Assembly (NCBI RefSeq): GCF_947503385.1
Contig: NZ_CANNDO010000009.1
Coordinates: 41,001-105,000, forward strand
Direction of reading: 5' to 3'
Length of the DNA stretch: 64,000 nucleotides
From: an uncultured Tateyamaria sp.
Lineage (GTDB): Bacteria > Pseudomonadota > Alphaproteobacteria > Rhodobacterales > Rhodobacteraceae
Of this stretch, positions 17,642 to 26,189 are shown in pieces (the stretch's first letter is position 1; every line of letters starts with the position of its first letter). The translations under genes and the position numbers were made by a program. The notes below the pieces were generated by a model. The model made no database searches. It had not been told where the DNA came from and saw nothing but the letters and a program-made list of their open reading frames with translations.

Positions 17642-17874
17642 GGCGGATCGCATTTGCGGCGCCGCAGGTCGACGCCATCAAATGGGTGGCGTCAGTGGCC
17701 CAGATTGCTGGATATGCGGCCACCGCGGCGGCGGCGACGCCCTGGAACATCTACTGCTTCTTGGTGGGTATCATCGGTTGGTTCATCGTGGGTGTGCAGT
17801 GGAATGATCGGGCGATCATGCTGATCCATATCGTGGCACTCGCCGCCATGATCGGCGGATTGATCGCCACATAA
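17638..17874 (+). CDS. Small membrane protein, 78 residues
   Basis: A 78-residue protein with two predicted TM helices: residues about 16-34 (WVASVAQIAGYAATAAAA) through TPWNIYCFLVGIIGWFIVGV, then IMLIHIVALAAMIGGLIA near the C-terminus. It resembles small uncharacterised Rhodobacteraceae membrane proteins (DUF6552-like, from memory, not checked). The start is GTG 17638, coupled to the upstream 46-residue gene. Probable target of the divergent LysR. Function unknown. Confidence 0.72.
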   Translation: MRRIAFAAPQVDAIKWVASVAQIAGYAATAAAATPWNIYCFLVGIIGWFIVGVQWNDRAIMLIHIVALAAMIGGLIAT

Positions 17875-17875
17875 C

Positions 17876-17908
17876 AAAAAACGCGGCCGGGCAAGCCCGA
17901 CCGCGTTC
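17876..17908. terminator. Bidirectional intrinsic terminator between small gene pair and ccoP
   Basis: A hairpin AACGCGGCCGGGC-AA-GCCCGACCGCGTT lies at about 17880-17907. On the minus strand it is followed by TTTTTTGTTAT, a clear T-run that ends the ccoNOQP transcript. On the plus strand it follows the 78-residue gene. Confidence 0.8.
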
Positions 17909-17934
17909 TCACAGCCCCCCTTGATGCGCAGTGG

Positions 17935-18801
17935 TTACTGCCCACCACCCCGGCTGTGTACATAGAGCGCGACCGCGCGCACTTCGGCCTCGCTCAGGCG
18001 ACCCTGCCACGGTGGCATCACGCCAAAGCGGCTGTAGGTCACGGTTTCGATCAGAGTTTCGGTGTCCCCACCATAAAGCCAGATGGCGTCCGCGAGGTTC
18101 GGCGCCCCCTGAAAGACGTCGCCCAGCCCCTCTTCGCCATGGCAGGCCGAACAGTTGTCGAGATAGACCTCTTCGCCCGCAGCGGCCTGCGCCGCGTCAT
18201 CCGGCGTGCCGGACAGCGATTTGACATATTGCACGACAGAAACGATTTCCTCCTCTTCGAGGATCTCGCCAAAGGCGGGCATCTCGGAATAGCGACTGTC
18301 GAGGTCTTCTTCGTTGCGGATGCCGTGGGCGATGGTCAGGTGGATATCCTCGATGGTCCCACCCCAGAGCCAGTCATCGTCCAGCAGGTTGGGATAACCC
18401 GAGGCTTGTACCCCCGCCCCGCCCGAGCCGTGACACTGTGCGCACCATGTACGGAACACGGCCCCACCTGCCGATGTGGCGTATTGCATCAAGCCTGGAT
18501 CATCGCTGACCTCGGTCAGTTCCGCCGCAACGAGTTTGGCGTTGATGGGGCCATTGGCCTCTTCGACGGCGGCGATCTCTTCGGCGACTTCGGCGCGGGT
18601 GGAGTAGCCCAGCACGCCCGCTGTCGCCTCATTGATCATTGGCCAGGCCGGATAGGCGATGGTGTACCCCACACCCCAGATGATGGTCAGGTAGAAACAC
18701 CACAGCCACCAGCGCGGCAGAGGGTTGTTCAGTTCCTTGATCCCATCCCATTCGTGACCGGTGTTGCCGATTTCCTTGTCATGTTCGGTTTCATTACTCA
18801 T
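17935..18801 (-). CDS. ccoP: cbb3-type cytochrome c oxidase subunit III (diheme)
   Basis: A 288-residue membrane-anchored diheme cytochrome c that takes electrons from soluble or membrane cytochromes c and passes them to CcoO. One TM helix (about residues 32-52) precedes two c-heme sites, C120-AQC-H124 and C217-SAC-H221. Its length is typical. The ATG overlaps the ccoQ stop (ATGA). Last gene of ccoNOQP; a terminator follows at 17876-17908. Confidence 0.97.
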   Translation of the reverse strand: MSNETEHDKEIGNTGHEWDGIKELNNPLPRWWLWCFYLTIIWGVGYTIAYPAWPMINEATAGVLGYSTRAEVAEEIAAVEEANGPINAKLVAAELTEVSDDPGLMQYATSAGGAVFRTWCAQCHGSGGAGVQASGYPNLLDDDWLWGGTIEDIHLTIAHGIRNEEDLDSRYSEMPAFGEILEEEEIVSVVQYVKSLSGTPDDAAQAAAGEEVYLDNCSACHGEEGLGDVFQGAPNLADAIWLYGGDTETLIETVTYSRFGVMPPWQGRLSEAEVRAVALYVHSRGGGQ

Positions 18802-18983
18802 GTCTGGTCCTCCTCTGGACCTTTGGGCGCGTCATCATGCCGGAACGGGATGGCAGCGGTGTCGCGATAGGTGTCGCGCGCGCCGGGCCGCATGACCCAA
18901 AAGAACACACCCACAAAAATCGAGAACAGCAGCAGAAGCATCCAGCTGTCGGCGAATTCGCGTAGAAGGCTGTAGGTTTCCAT
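18798..18983 (-). CDS. ccoQ: cbb3-type oxidase subunit CcoQ
   Basis: A 61-residue single-TM protein starting [14 protein letters not shown], with the helix [16 protein letters not shown] and the tail [16 protein letters not shown], as usual for CcoQ. It stabilises the CcoP-CcoNO interaction. It lies 14 bases after ccoO and overlaps ccoP. Confidence 0.95.
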   Translation of the reverse strand: METYSLLREFADSWMLLLLFSIFVGVFFWVMRPGARDTYRDTAAIPFRHDDAPKGPEEDQT

Positions 18984-18997
18984 AATCTCTCTCCTTC

Positions 18998-19723
18998 TTA
19001 CCGGTTCGCGTCAGCAACAAAGGTCGAGAAGTCGACCAATGTGCCCAGCATTTGCATGTATGCGATCAACGCATCCGCCTCGGACACGCCGGGCTGGCTG
19101 TCAAAGTTGCGCACCTGCGCCCCCGGATACCGTTCGAGCACCCCGTCAAAGTCGCTGTCCGGGTCCGCTTGCGCCAGAAAATCGGCGCGCGCGTTCTCGA
19201 TCATCTCGTCGGTGTAGGGCACACCCACCATGCGGTGTGTGGCCAGCAACTCGTCGATATACTCACCATCCATACGCGTCCGTTCGAGGAAATCGTATTT
19301 CGGCATGACCGATTCCGGCACCACCGCTTGGGGGTTGCGCAAGTGGACAAGGTGCCAGTCATCCGAATAGCGACCGCCAACGCGGGCAAGGTCCGGCCCG
19401 GTCCGCTTGGAGCCCCACTGGAACGGGTGGTCGTACATCGACTCCGCCGCGAGGCTATAGTGGCCATAGCGTTCGACCTCGTCCCGCATGGGCCGGATCA
19501 TCTGGCTGTGGCACACGTAGCAGCCTTCGCGCACGTAAATGTCGCGACCCGCCAGTTCGAGCGGAGAATAGGGCCGCATCCCTTCCACCTTTTCGATGGT
19601 GTTCTCGAGGTAAAAGAGCGGGGCAATCTGTACGATCCCCCCGATCGTGACCACGAGAAAGCTGAAGACCAGCAGTAGCGTCGCGTTGCGTTCGAGGATC
19701 TTGTGTTTGTCGAGGATAGCCAT
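18998..19723 (-). CDS. ccoO: cbb3-type cytochrome c oxidase subunit II (monoheme)
   Basis: A 241-residue membrane monoheme cytochrome c. The N-terminal TM ([18 protein letters not shown]) is followed by [14 protein letters not shown], the CxxCH heme site, and later periplasmic segments. The ATG at 19723 is preceded by AGGAGGGACAA, an almost perfect ribosome binding site right after the ccoN stop, so I prefer it to the in-frame GTG at 19738. Confidence 0.97.
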   Translation of the reverse strand: MAILDKHKILERNATLLLVFSFLVVTIGGIVQIAPLFYLENTIEKVEGMRPYSPLELAGRDIYVREGCYVCHSQMIRPMRDEVERYGHYSLAAESMYDHPFQWGSKRTGPDLARVGGRYSDDWHLVHLRNPQAVVPESVMPKYDFLERTRMDGEYIDELLATHRMVGVPYTDEMIENARADFLAQADPDSDFDGVLERYPGAQVRNFDSQPGVSEADALIAYMQMLGTLVDFSTFVADANR

Positions 19724-19734
19724 TTGTCCCTCCT

Positions 19735-21339
19735 TCACTCGGCAGGGACGGCTGTGGCCAACGACTGCTCTTTGGCAGGCGCTGCTTTCACAGTCATCCA
19801 GAGATTATAGCACATCACGCAAGCCCCAGCGAGGAACAGGACCCCACCCAGACCACGCACCACGTACATCGGGAACTTGGCGCTCACGGTGTCGGCAAAG
19901 GCATTCACGAGGAAGCCGTTGGCGTCCACTTCGCGCCACATCAGGCCTTCCATGATGCCCGTGACCCACATCGACGCGGCGTAGAGCACGATGCCGATGG
20001 TGGCGAGCCAGAAGTGCCAGCTGACCAGCTTGAGCGAATATAGCCCCTGCCGTTTCCACAGCACCGGTGTCAGGTAGTAGAGCGCACCAAAGGTGATCAG
20101 CCCGTTCCACCCCAGCGCACCGGAATGCACGTGGCCGATGGTCCAGTCGGTGTAGTGGCTTAGCGAGTTCACGGCCCGGATCGACATCATCGGACCCTCA
20201 AAGGTCGACATGCCATAGAAGGCGAGGCTGGTGACCATCATCCGCAACACCGGGTCAGTCCGCAGCTTGTCCCACGCGCCTTGCAGCGTCATCAGACCGT
20301 TGATCATGCCACCCCACGACGGCATCCACAGGATGATCGAGAACACCATGCCGAGGGTCGAAGCCCAGTCGGGAAGAGCGGTATAGTGCAAGTGGTGCGG
20401 ACCCGCCCAGATGTACAGAAAGATCAGCGCCCAAAAGTGAATGATCGACAGCTTGTAGCTGAACACCGGACGGTCGGCCTGTTTCGGCACGAAATAGTAC
20501 ATCATGCCCAGAAACCCGGCCGTGAGGAAGAAGCCCACTGCGTTGTGGCCATACCACCACTGCACCATCGCATCCTGAACACCTGCAAACAGCTGCACGG
20601 ACTTGGAACCAAAGATGCTGACCGGGATCGAGATATTGTTGACCAGATGCAGCATTGCGACGGTGACGATAAAGCTCAGCAGGAACCAGTTGGCCACATA
20701 GATATGCGGCTCACGGCGCTTGATGATCGTGCCGAGGAACACGGCCAGATAGGCCACCCAGACAATCGTCAGCCAGATATCGATATACCATTCCGGCTCG
20801 GCATATTCCTTGGACTGGGTCCCGCCCAGCAAATAGCCGGTGGCGGCCAGCACGATGAACAGCTGAAAGCCCCAGAACACGAACCATGCAAGGTTTCCGC
20901 CCCACAGCCGCGCAGCACAGGTGCGCTGCACGATAAAGAACGAGGACGCAATCAGCGCATTGCCGCCAAAGGCAAAGATCACCGCAGATGTGTGAAGCGG
21001 CCGCAGACGACCAAAGTTGGCATAGCCTTCGGACCAGTCAAAGTTCAGAACCGGAAAGGCCAGTTGGAAGGCGATGATAACCCCCACCAAAAACCCTGCG
21101 ATCCCCCAAAAGGCCGTGGCGATCACCCCGGCCCGTACTACGCTGTCCAGATATTCGTTCTGCGGTGCTGCAAGGACGGGTTCGTCCGTGCGGCGCACCT
21201 CATACAGAAACAGCGCGCCCGCGATCAGCATGATCAGGACGGCATGTACCTGATAGGACAGATCACGACCGTAATTCGCGGCGATTGCCGCGGCGAGTGT
21301 GACCAGACCCAGCGCAATCAGCTTCACATATTGTGCCAT
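19735..21339 (-). CDS. ccoN: cbb3-type cytochrome c oxidase catalytic subunit I
   Basis: The 534-residue heme-copper oxidase catalytic subunit, reducing O2 with high affinity and pumping protons across the inner membrane. Twelve or so TM helices carry heme and CuB ligands: [13 protein letters not shown] (heme b), [26 protein letters not shown] (CuB His pair) and [12 protein letters not shown]. The start is ATG 21339 with GAGGGAA before it. Two FNR boxes lie upstream, at 21437-21450 and 21469-21482, shared with the divergent usp gene. Confidence 0.97.
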   Translation of the reverse strand: MAQYVKLIALGLVTLAAAIAANYGRDLSYQVHAVLIMLIAGALFLYEVRRTDEPVLAAPQNEYLDSVVRAGVIATAFWGIAGFLVGVIIAFQLAFPVLNFDWSEGYANFGRLRPLHTSAVIFAFGGNALIASSFFIVQRTCAARLWGGNLAWFVFWGFQLFIVLAATGYLLGGTQSKEYAEPEWYIDIWLTIVWVAYLAVFLGTIIKRREPHIYVANWFLLSFIVTVAMLHLVNNISIPVSIFGSKSVQLFAGVQDAMVQWWYGHNAVGFFLTAGFLGMMYYFVPKQADRPVFSYKLSIIHFWALIFLYIWAGPHHLHYTALPDWASTLGMVFSIILWMPSWGGMINGLMTLQGAWDKLRTDPVLRMMVTSLAFYGMSTFEGPMMSIRAVNSLSHYTDWTIGHVHSGALGWNGLITFGALYYLTPVLWKRQGLYSLKLVSWHFWLATIGIVLYAASMWVTGIMEGLMWREVDANGFLVNAFADTVSAKFPMYVVRGLGGVLFLAGACVMCYNLWMTVKAAPAKEQSLATAVPAE

Positions 21340-21436
21340 ATTGCGTTCCCTCTTGTAACGAAGCGGCGCCATACGAATCCGGACGCAGCTCCGCGTTTCC
21401 ATGCTGCGGTTTTGCGGCAGAGGGGCGACCGGGTCT

Positions 21437-21450
21437 TTGATCTGGGTCAA
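21437..21450. promoter_or_regulatory. FNR-type box, ccoN side
   Basis: TTGATCTGGGTCAA matches TTGAT-N4-ATCAA with one mismatch in the right arm. It lies 98 bp from the ccoN start and 32 bp from a second box, within the ccoN/usp divergent region. FnrL-type regulators activate cco operons under low oxygen in Rhodobacter, which fits. Confidence 0.75.
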
Positions 21451-21468
21451 CAGTTTTCCGAATTCGGA

Positions 21469-21482
21469 TTGATCGGCGTCAA
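21469..21482. promoter_or_regulatory. FNR-type box, usp side
   Basis: TTGATCGGCGTCAA matches the FNR consensus with one mismatch. It lies 66 bp before the usp ATG at 21549, a distance suited to activation of usp. Two boxes 32 bp apart may let the divergent genes be activated independently. Confidence 0.72.
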
Positions 21483-21548
21483 CGCAACGCATTTCGCCAT
21501 GGGACAGGGTATCGTCACGGAAACGCGCTCATAAGGAGCTGGCGCCAG

Positions 21549-22391
21549 ATGCCATACAAAACCATCCTCACGATCCTGTCCGCCGGTCCGAACCCACTGC
21601 GCGGCCTCAACGCCGCCATTTCCAAGGCAATCAGCTGGGATGCCCATCTTGAAGTACTGTGCGTTGGGATCGACGCCGCACTCCACAGCTATTCCTATGC
21701 GGAAATCAGCCCCACGCTGATGCAAGGCACCGTGGTCGAGGCGCAGGCCGCCGCACGCGCGCTGTCCCAAGAGGCCAAGACCGAACTGAACCGGCAAGGT
21801 ATGCAGCGGTTCACGATCACGCCTATCGTCACGCAAGCCGGGCTGTTGCCCGGCGTCATCCGCCGCCATGCCCGGTTCTGCGATCTGGTGGTCACACCGC
21901 GCCCCTACGGCGACGACGCCGGCCCGGATGCGCCGTCTCTGGTCGAGGCGGCGCTGTTCGAGGCGGGCGTGCCTGTGCTAATCGTGCCGGACGGCATCGA
22001 CGCATGGACCACGCCGCGCCGCATTGCCGTGGCCTGGAATGAAAGCGACGAGGCACTGGCAGCAGTGAATCGCGCATTGCCGATCCTTGTGGAGGCCGAA
22101 ACCACGTTCATCACGATCATCGACCCGCCCCAACACGGCCCCGACCGCAGCGACCCGGGCGGCCTGCTGGCGCAGTATCTGGCCCGGCACGGTGTGCGCT
22201 GCGAGGTTGATGTTCTGGCGCGCAGCATGAACCGAATCAGCGACCACCTGATCCGCGTCTCGACGGACCGGGATATCGACCTGATCGTGATGGGGGCGTA
22301 CGGACGGGCGCGCTGGTCCGAAGCGATGTTCGGAGGAGCCACACGCGATATGCTGGAACAGTGCACTGTGCCGGTGTTTCTCGCGCGCTAG
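21549..22391 (+). CDS. Universal stress protein, tandem UspA-domain
   Basis: A 280-residue cytosolic protein with two UspA-like halves. The first begins YKTILTILSAGPNPLRGLNAA; the second begins RRIAVAWNESDEALAAVNRAL and ends DLIVMGAYGRARWSEAMFGG, the ATP-binding-type G-x2-G-x9-G(S/T) region. It lies divergent from ccoN with an FNR box upstream, so it is probably induced under low oxygen, as known for usp genes next to fnrL/cco in related bacteria. AGGAG precedes the start. Confidence 0.88.
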   Translation: MPYKTILTILSAGPNPLRGLNAAISKAISWDAHLEVLCVGIDAALHSYSYAEISPTLMQGTVVEAQAAARALSQEAKTELNRQGMQRFTITPIVTQAGLLPGVIRRHARFCDLVVTPRPYGDDAGPDAPSLVEAALFEAGVPVLIVPDGIDAWTTPRRIAVAWNESDEALAAVNRALPILVEAETTFITIIDPPQHGPDRSDPGGLLAQYLARHGVRCEVDVLARSMNRISDHLIRVSTDRDIDLIVMGAYGRARWSEAMFGGATRDMLEQCTVPVFLAR

Positions 22392-22398
22392 GGGATCG

Positions 22399-22452
22399 CC
22401 GGGGATGGTGGGCGGGGCGTCTTTGCAGGCATCGCGTGCAAAGCGCGCCGTG
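22399..22452. repeat. Stem-loop element following usp (GGTGGGCGGGGCGTCTTTG copy 2)
   Basis: Between convergent usp and fnrL, GGTGGGCGGGGCGTCTTTG recurs and can fold with CTTTGCA pairing TGCAAAG and the flanking GC and GGCG/CGCC segments. The same 19-mer is found after the carboxypeptidase gene at about 12169. No T-run is present. Confidence 0.45.
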
Positions 22453-22461
22453 CCAACAGCC

Positions 22462-23202
22462 TCAGATCAACAATCCGCCGTCACTGTCATCGCCCGCCTG
22501 TTCCATCAGCACATCCAGATCGGGCACCACAACGGAACGTTTGCCCTGCAAAACGATAATGCCTTCACGTTTCAGCGCTGAGATTTGGCGGCTGACCGTC
22601 TCAAGCGTCAGCCCAAGATAGTCTGCCATCGCTTCGCGTGTCAGGGGCAGTTCAAACTGTACGGTCCGGGTGTGCTTTGGCCCCAGCACCGCGTCGCGAT
22701 GCGCAAAAATGGCCAGCAAGGACGCGATTTTTTCCCGCGCGGTCTTGCGACCCAGCACCAGCATCCACTCGCGCGCCGCATCCAACTCGTCCAGCGTCAT
22801 CTCCAGCAGGCGTTCGGCCACATGCGGCGTGGTCACCATCATCTGCTCGAACGGCTTTTTGCGGAAACAGCACATCACCAGATCGGTGACCGCGACAACA
22901 TCATAGCTCGCCCCGGACCGGCCCGGCCGACCCACAAAATCCGACGCCAGCAGCAAGCCCACCATCTGGCGGCGCCCGTCTTCCATGGTCTGCGTCAGCG
23001 TGGCTGCACCAGACACAACAGAGGCCACGAAATCCATCTGGTCCCCGGCCCATGCCACAGTCTGACCCGCCTCGTAGGTGCGGTAAAACTTCATCTCTTC
23101 AAGCCGCGTCAATTCGTCCGGTTCGCACCGCGCGCACACGGCACGGTGTCGGATGGGACAGTCACTGCAGTCCTGGCGCACCAGGTCAGGCGGGAGGGTC
23201 AT
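22462..23202 (-). CDS. fnrL: Fnr-type oxygen-sensing transcriptional regulator
   Basis: A 246-residue Crp/Fnr protein. The N-terminal DCSDCPIRHRAVCARC holds Cys12, 15, 23 and 26, and LVMCCF holds Cys111/112, giving the four ligands needed for an oxygen-labile [4Fe-4S] cluster. The effector-like beta roll is followed by a helix-turn-helix with YLGLTLETVSRQISALK, where E-x2-SR is the FNR DNA-contact signature. It is divergent from hemN with an FNR box between, so autoregulation is likely. It is predicted to control the nearby cco, usp and hemN genes. Confidence 0.95.
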   Translation of the reverse strand: MTLPPDLVRQDCSDCPIRHRAVCARCEPDELTRLEEMKFYRTYEAGQTVAWAGDQMDFVASVVSGAATLTQTMEDGRRQMVGLLLASDFVGRPGRSGASYDVVAVTDLVMCCFRKKPFEQMMVTTPHVAERLLEMTLDELDAAREWMLVLGRKTAREKIASLLAIFAHRDAVLGPKHTRTVQFELPLTREAMADYLGLTLETVSRQISALKREGIIVLQGKRSVVVPDLDVLMEQAGDDSDGGLLI

Positions 23203-23219
23203 AGCAAATCCAAACGATG

Positions 23220-23233
23220 TTGATCTGCGTCAA
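23220..23233. promoter_or_regulatory. FNR-type box between fnrL and hemN
   Basis: TTGATCTGCGTCAA matches the FNR consensus with one mismatch. It lies 18 bp from the fnrL start and 36 bp before the hemN ATG (23269). The close distance to both starts suggests activation of hemN and possible autorepression of fnrL. Confidence 0.75.
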
Positions 23234-23268
23234 AGCGCAGGCCGTTGACGGAAACTAACAACTTGGTC

Positions 23269-24612
23269 ATGGAAACGAAAAGCATATTCACCCGTCTGGG
23301 TCTTTTTGACGCGAAGGTGCCGCGATACACCAGCTATCCAACCGCGCCGCATTTTTCTGACAAAGTCGGCCCGGACGAAACCAAGGCGTGGCTGCGGACA
23401 ATTCCCGAAGGCGCGGACATTTCGTTTTACGTACACATCCCCTTTTGCCGCCGCCTGTGCTGGTTCTGCGCGTGCAGGACCCAAGGGACCGCAACCTCCA
23501 GCCCGGTGCAAGCGTATCTCGACACGGTCCTGACCGAATTGCGCATGGTGGCCCAGTCCCTGCCCGGCGGCGTCCGCCTCAAACGGCTGCACTGGGGCGG
23601 CGGCACGCCAACGCTGCTTGACCCGCATATGATCCGCAGTTTGGCCGGGGCCATCGCAGAGGTCGCCCCATTTGCCGATGGCTATGAATTTTCTGTCGAG
23701 ATTGATCCCAACGAGATCGATATCCCCCGGCTGGACGCGCTACAGGCCGCTGGCATGACCCGCGCCTCCATCGGGGTGCAGGATTTCGACCCGGACATTC
23801 AGGCCGTTATCGGTCGTGACCAAAGCTTTGAGATCACGGCCGCAACCGTGGACATGCTCCGCTCCGCCGGCGTCCAGAGCCTGAATGCCGACATCCTGTT
23901 TGGACTGCCACACCAGTCACCGCAACGCATGACGTCCAGCGTCACGAAATTGCTGTCGCTTGGCCCGGACCGCGTGGCCCTTTATGGTTATGCGCATGTG
24001 CCTTGGATGGCACGGCGCCAGAACCTGATCCCCTCCGACGCGCTGCCCACGCCTCAGGAGCGGCTGAACCTGTTCGAAGTGGCGCGCAATCTGTTTGTCT
24101 GGGACGGCTACGCAGAGATTGGTATCGACCATTTCGCCATACCCACCGACGGGCTGGCGCAGGCGCAACGCGCAGGGACATTGCGGCGCAATTTTCAGGG
24201 CTATACCGACGATCAAAGCGAGGTGCTGATCGGCGTCGGCGCGTCATCCATCTCGCGCTTCCCGCAGGGATACGCGCAAAACCAGCCCGCCACGTCGCGC
24301 TATGCCGCCGCGATCAAGGCAGGCAGCTTGGCCACCGCGCGGGGCCACGCATTTTCTGGCGACGACCTGCTGCGCGGCCGCCTGATCGAGGCAATCATGT
24401 GCGATTTCGAAATTTCAGTGGCAGACATGCCGGGTGATCCCGACACCGTGCGCGCATTGCTGACATCCGCCAATGACGCATTCGACGGAACACTGATTTG
24501 GCAAAATGACCGCTTGAGCATTCCGCCGCAGGCACGCGCGCTCACGCGGATGGTCGCACGCCATTTCGACGCCTATTCCGTCGAAGAAGGGCGGCACGCC
24601 TCAGCGATCTAA
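23269..24612 (+). CDS. hemN: Oxygen-independent coproporphyrinogen III oxidase (radical SAM)
   Basis: A 447-residue radical SAM enzyme that makes protoporphyrinogen IX without O2. The cluster motif is YVHIPFCRRLCWFCACRT (CxxxCxxC plus the extra CxC Cys of HemN). HWGGGTPTLL and PNEIDIPRLDALQAAGMTRA are further family marks. The ATG at 23269 is favoured over an in-frame TTG at 23245. An FNR box lies just upstream, and the fnrL-hemN neighbourhood supports anaerobic induction. It ends 4 bases into the convergent yejF. Confidence 0.95.
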   Translation: METKSIFTRLGLFDAKVPRYTSYPTAPHFSDKVGPDETKAWLRTIPEGADISFYVHIPFCRRLCWFCACRTQGTATSSPVQAYLDTVLTELRMVAQSLPGGVRLKRLHWGGGTPTLLDPHMIRSLAGAIAEVAPFADGYEFSVEIDPNEIDIPRLDALQAAGMTRASIGVQDFDPDIQAVIGRDQSFEITAATVDMLRSAGVQSLNADILFGLPHQSPQRMTSSVTKLLSLGPDRVALYGYAHVPWMARRQNLIPSDALPTPQERLNLFEVARNLFVWDGYAEIGIDHFAIPTDGLAQAQRAGTLRRNFQGYTDDQSEVLIGVGASSISRFPQGYAQNQPATSRYAAAIKAGSLATARGHAFSGDDLLRGRLIEAIMCDFEISVADMPGDPDTVRALLTSANDAFDGTLIWQNDRLSIPPQARALTRMVARHFDAYSVEEGRHASAI

Positions 24613-26189
24613 TGCGTCGCTTGCAGCAACAGCCGCGTGTAGTCCGTCTGCGGACGCTCAAAGAGGTCTTCTGATGCGCCCTGTTCGACCACGTCACCCT
24701 GTTTCATCACCAGCACCTTGTGGCTCATCGCACGCACGACTTTTAGGTCGTGGCTGATGAACAAAAAGGCCAGCCCATACTTGACCTGCAAGTCCCGCAA
24801 CAAATCAACGATCTGCACCTGCACCGTCATATCCAGTGCCGATGTCGGCTCGTCCAGCACCACAAGTTTGGGTCGCAGCACCATGGCGCGCGCAATCGCA
24901 ATGCGCTGGCGCTGACCGCCTGAAAATTCATGCGGGTAGCGGTCCATGGTCAGCGGATCAAGGCCCACTTCGGCCATCACCTCGGCCACCACCTGCCGTT
25001 CGGGCCGACCATCGTCGACACCATGCACCCCCAACCCTTCGGCGATGATCTGGGCTGCGGTCATTCGCGGGCTGAGCGATCCGTAAGGGTCCTGAAACAC
25101 GATCTGCATGTCCTTGCGCAGCCGTCGCAACTGGCGCACCGACCACGCCCGAATGTCCTGCCCCATGTAGACAATGCGCCCTTCGGACGCGATCAGCCGC
25201 ATTATGGCAAGGGCCAGCGTGGTCTTGCCGGACCCGCTTTCGCCCACAATCCCGACCGTTTCACCTGCACGGACCTGAAACGTGGCCGCGTTCACCGCCT
25301 TGATATAGCCCTTGGTGCGGCGCAGCAGCCCTGCATGGATCGGGAACCAGATCTTAAGGTTCTCGGCCTCGGCCACCACCTCGGCATTGGCGGGGATCGG
25401 CGCCGGTGTGCCGGAGGGCGCAGCGCCCAACAATTTCTGCGTATAGGGATGTTTGGGTGCGCCGAAAATTTCGTCCGTCGGACCCGTTTCCACAATCTCA
25501 CCGTTCTGCATCACGCAAACCCGGTCGGCGATGCGCTGGACGATCCCAAGATCGTGGGTGATGAACAACAGGCCCATCCCCTCGCTCGCCTTCAATTCGG
25601 CCAACAGATCGAGGATTTGCGCCTGAATGGTCACATCAAGCGCTGTGGTTGGTTCATCCGCGATCAGAACATCGGGTTTGTTGGCCAGCGCCATGGCGAT
25701 CATCACACGCTGACGTTGCCCGCCCGACAATTGGTGCGGATAGGCAGTCAATCGCGATTCCGCATCGCGAATACCCACCTTGTTCATCAACTCAAGGATA
25801 CGGCCTCGCGCGTCCTCTCCCACCAGCCCCTGATGCAGCGACAGGCTTTCGCCTAGCTGTTTCTGGATCGTATGCAGCGGGTTAAGTGAGGTCATCGGCT
25901 CTTGAAAGATGAACGATATGTCGTTGCCGCGCACTTTGCGCAGCAGCTTGTCATCCGCGCCGATCATCTCCTGCCCATCATAGGTAACGGACCCCGACAC
26001 CTCTGCGCTGTCGCCCAGCAGCGACACGGTGGACAAAGCCGAAACCGACTTGCCCGAACCGCTCTCGCCGACAAGGGCCACAGTCTCTCCGCGCCCCACG
26101 GAAAAGGACACGCCCTTGACCGCTTCGGTCAGCTGTCCGTCCTGCCGGAATGACACGCGCAGGTCTTTGACATTGAGAAGTGGCGTCAC
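24609..26189 (-). CDS. yejF: Peptide ABC transporter, fused ATP-binding protein YejF
   Basis: A 526-residue protein with two ABC cassettes in one chain, as in E. coli YejF. Walker A GESGSGKS appears in each half; signatures are LSGGQRQR and FSGGQRQR; Walker B segments are ADEPTTALD and LDEPTSALD. It energises uptake of oligopeptides (including microcin C-like peptides in E. coli). The start is GTG 26189, overlapping the yejE stop as GTGA. Last gene of the yejABEF operon; convergent with hemN by 4 bases. Confidence 0.93.
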   Translation of the reverse strand: MTPLLNVKDLRVSFRQDGQLTEAVKGVSFSVGRGETVALVGESGSGKSVSALSTVSLLGDSAEVSGSVTYDGQEMIGADDKLLRKVRGNDISFIFQEPMTSLNPLHTIQKQLGESLSLHQGLVGEDARGRILELMNKVGIRDAESRLTAYPHQLSGGQRQRVMIAMALANKPDVLIADEPTTALDVTIQAQILDLLAELKASEGMGLLFITHDLGIVQRIADRVCVMQNGEIVETGPTDEIFGAPKHPYTQKLLGAAPSGTPAPIPANAEVVAEAENLKIWFPIHAGLLRRTKGYIKAVNAATFQVRAGETVGIVGESGSGKTTLALAIMRLIASEGRIVYMGQDIRAWSVRQLRRLRKDMQIVFQDPYGSLSPRMTAAQIIAEGLGVHGVDDGRPERQVVAEVMAEVGLDPLTMDRYPHEFSGGQRQRIAIARAMVLRPKLVVLDEPTSALDMTVQVQIVDLLRDLQVKYGLAFLFISHDLKVVRAMSHKVLVMKQGDVVEQGASEDLFERPQTDYTRLLLQATH

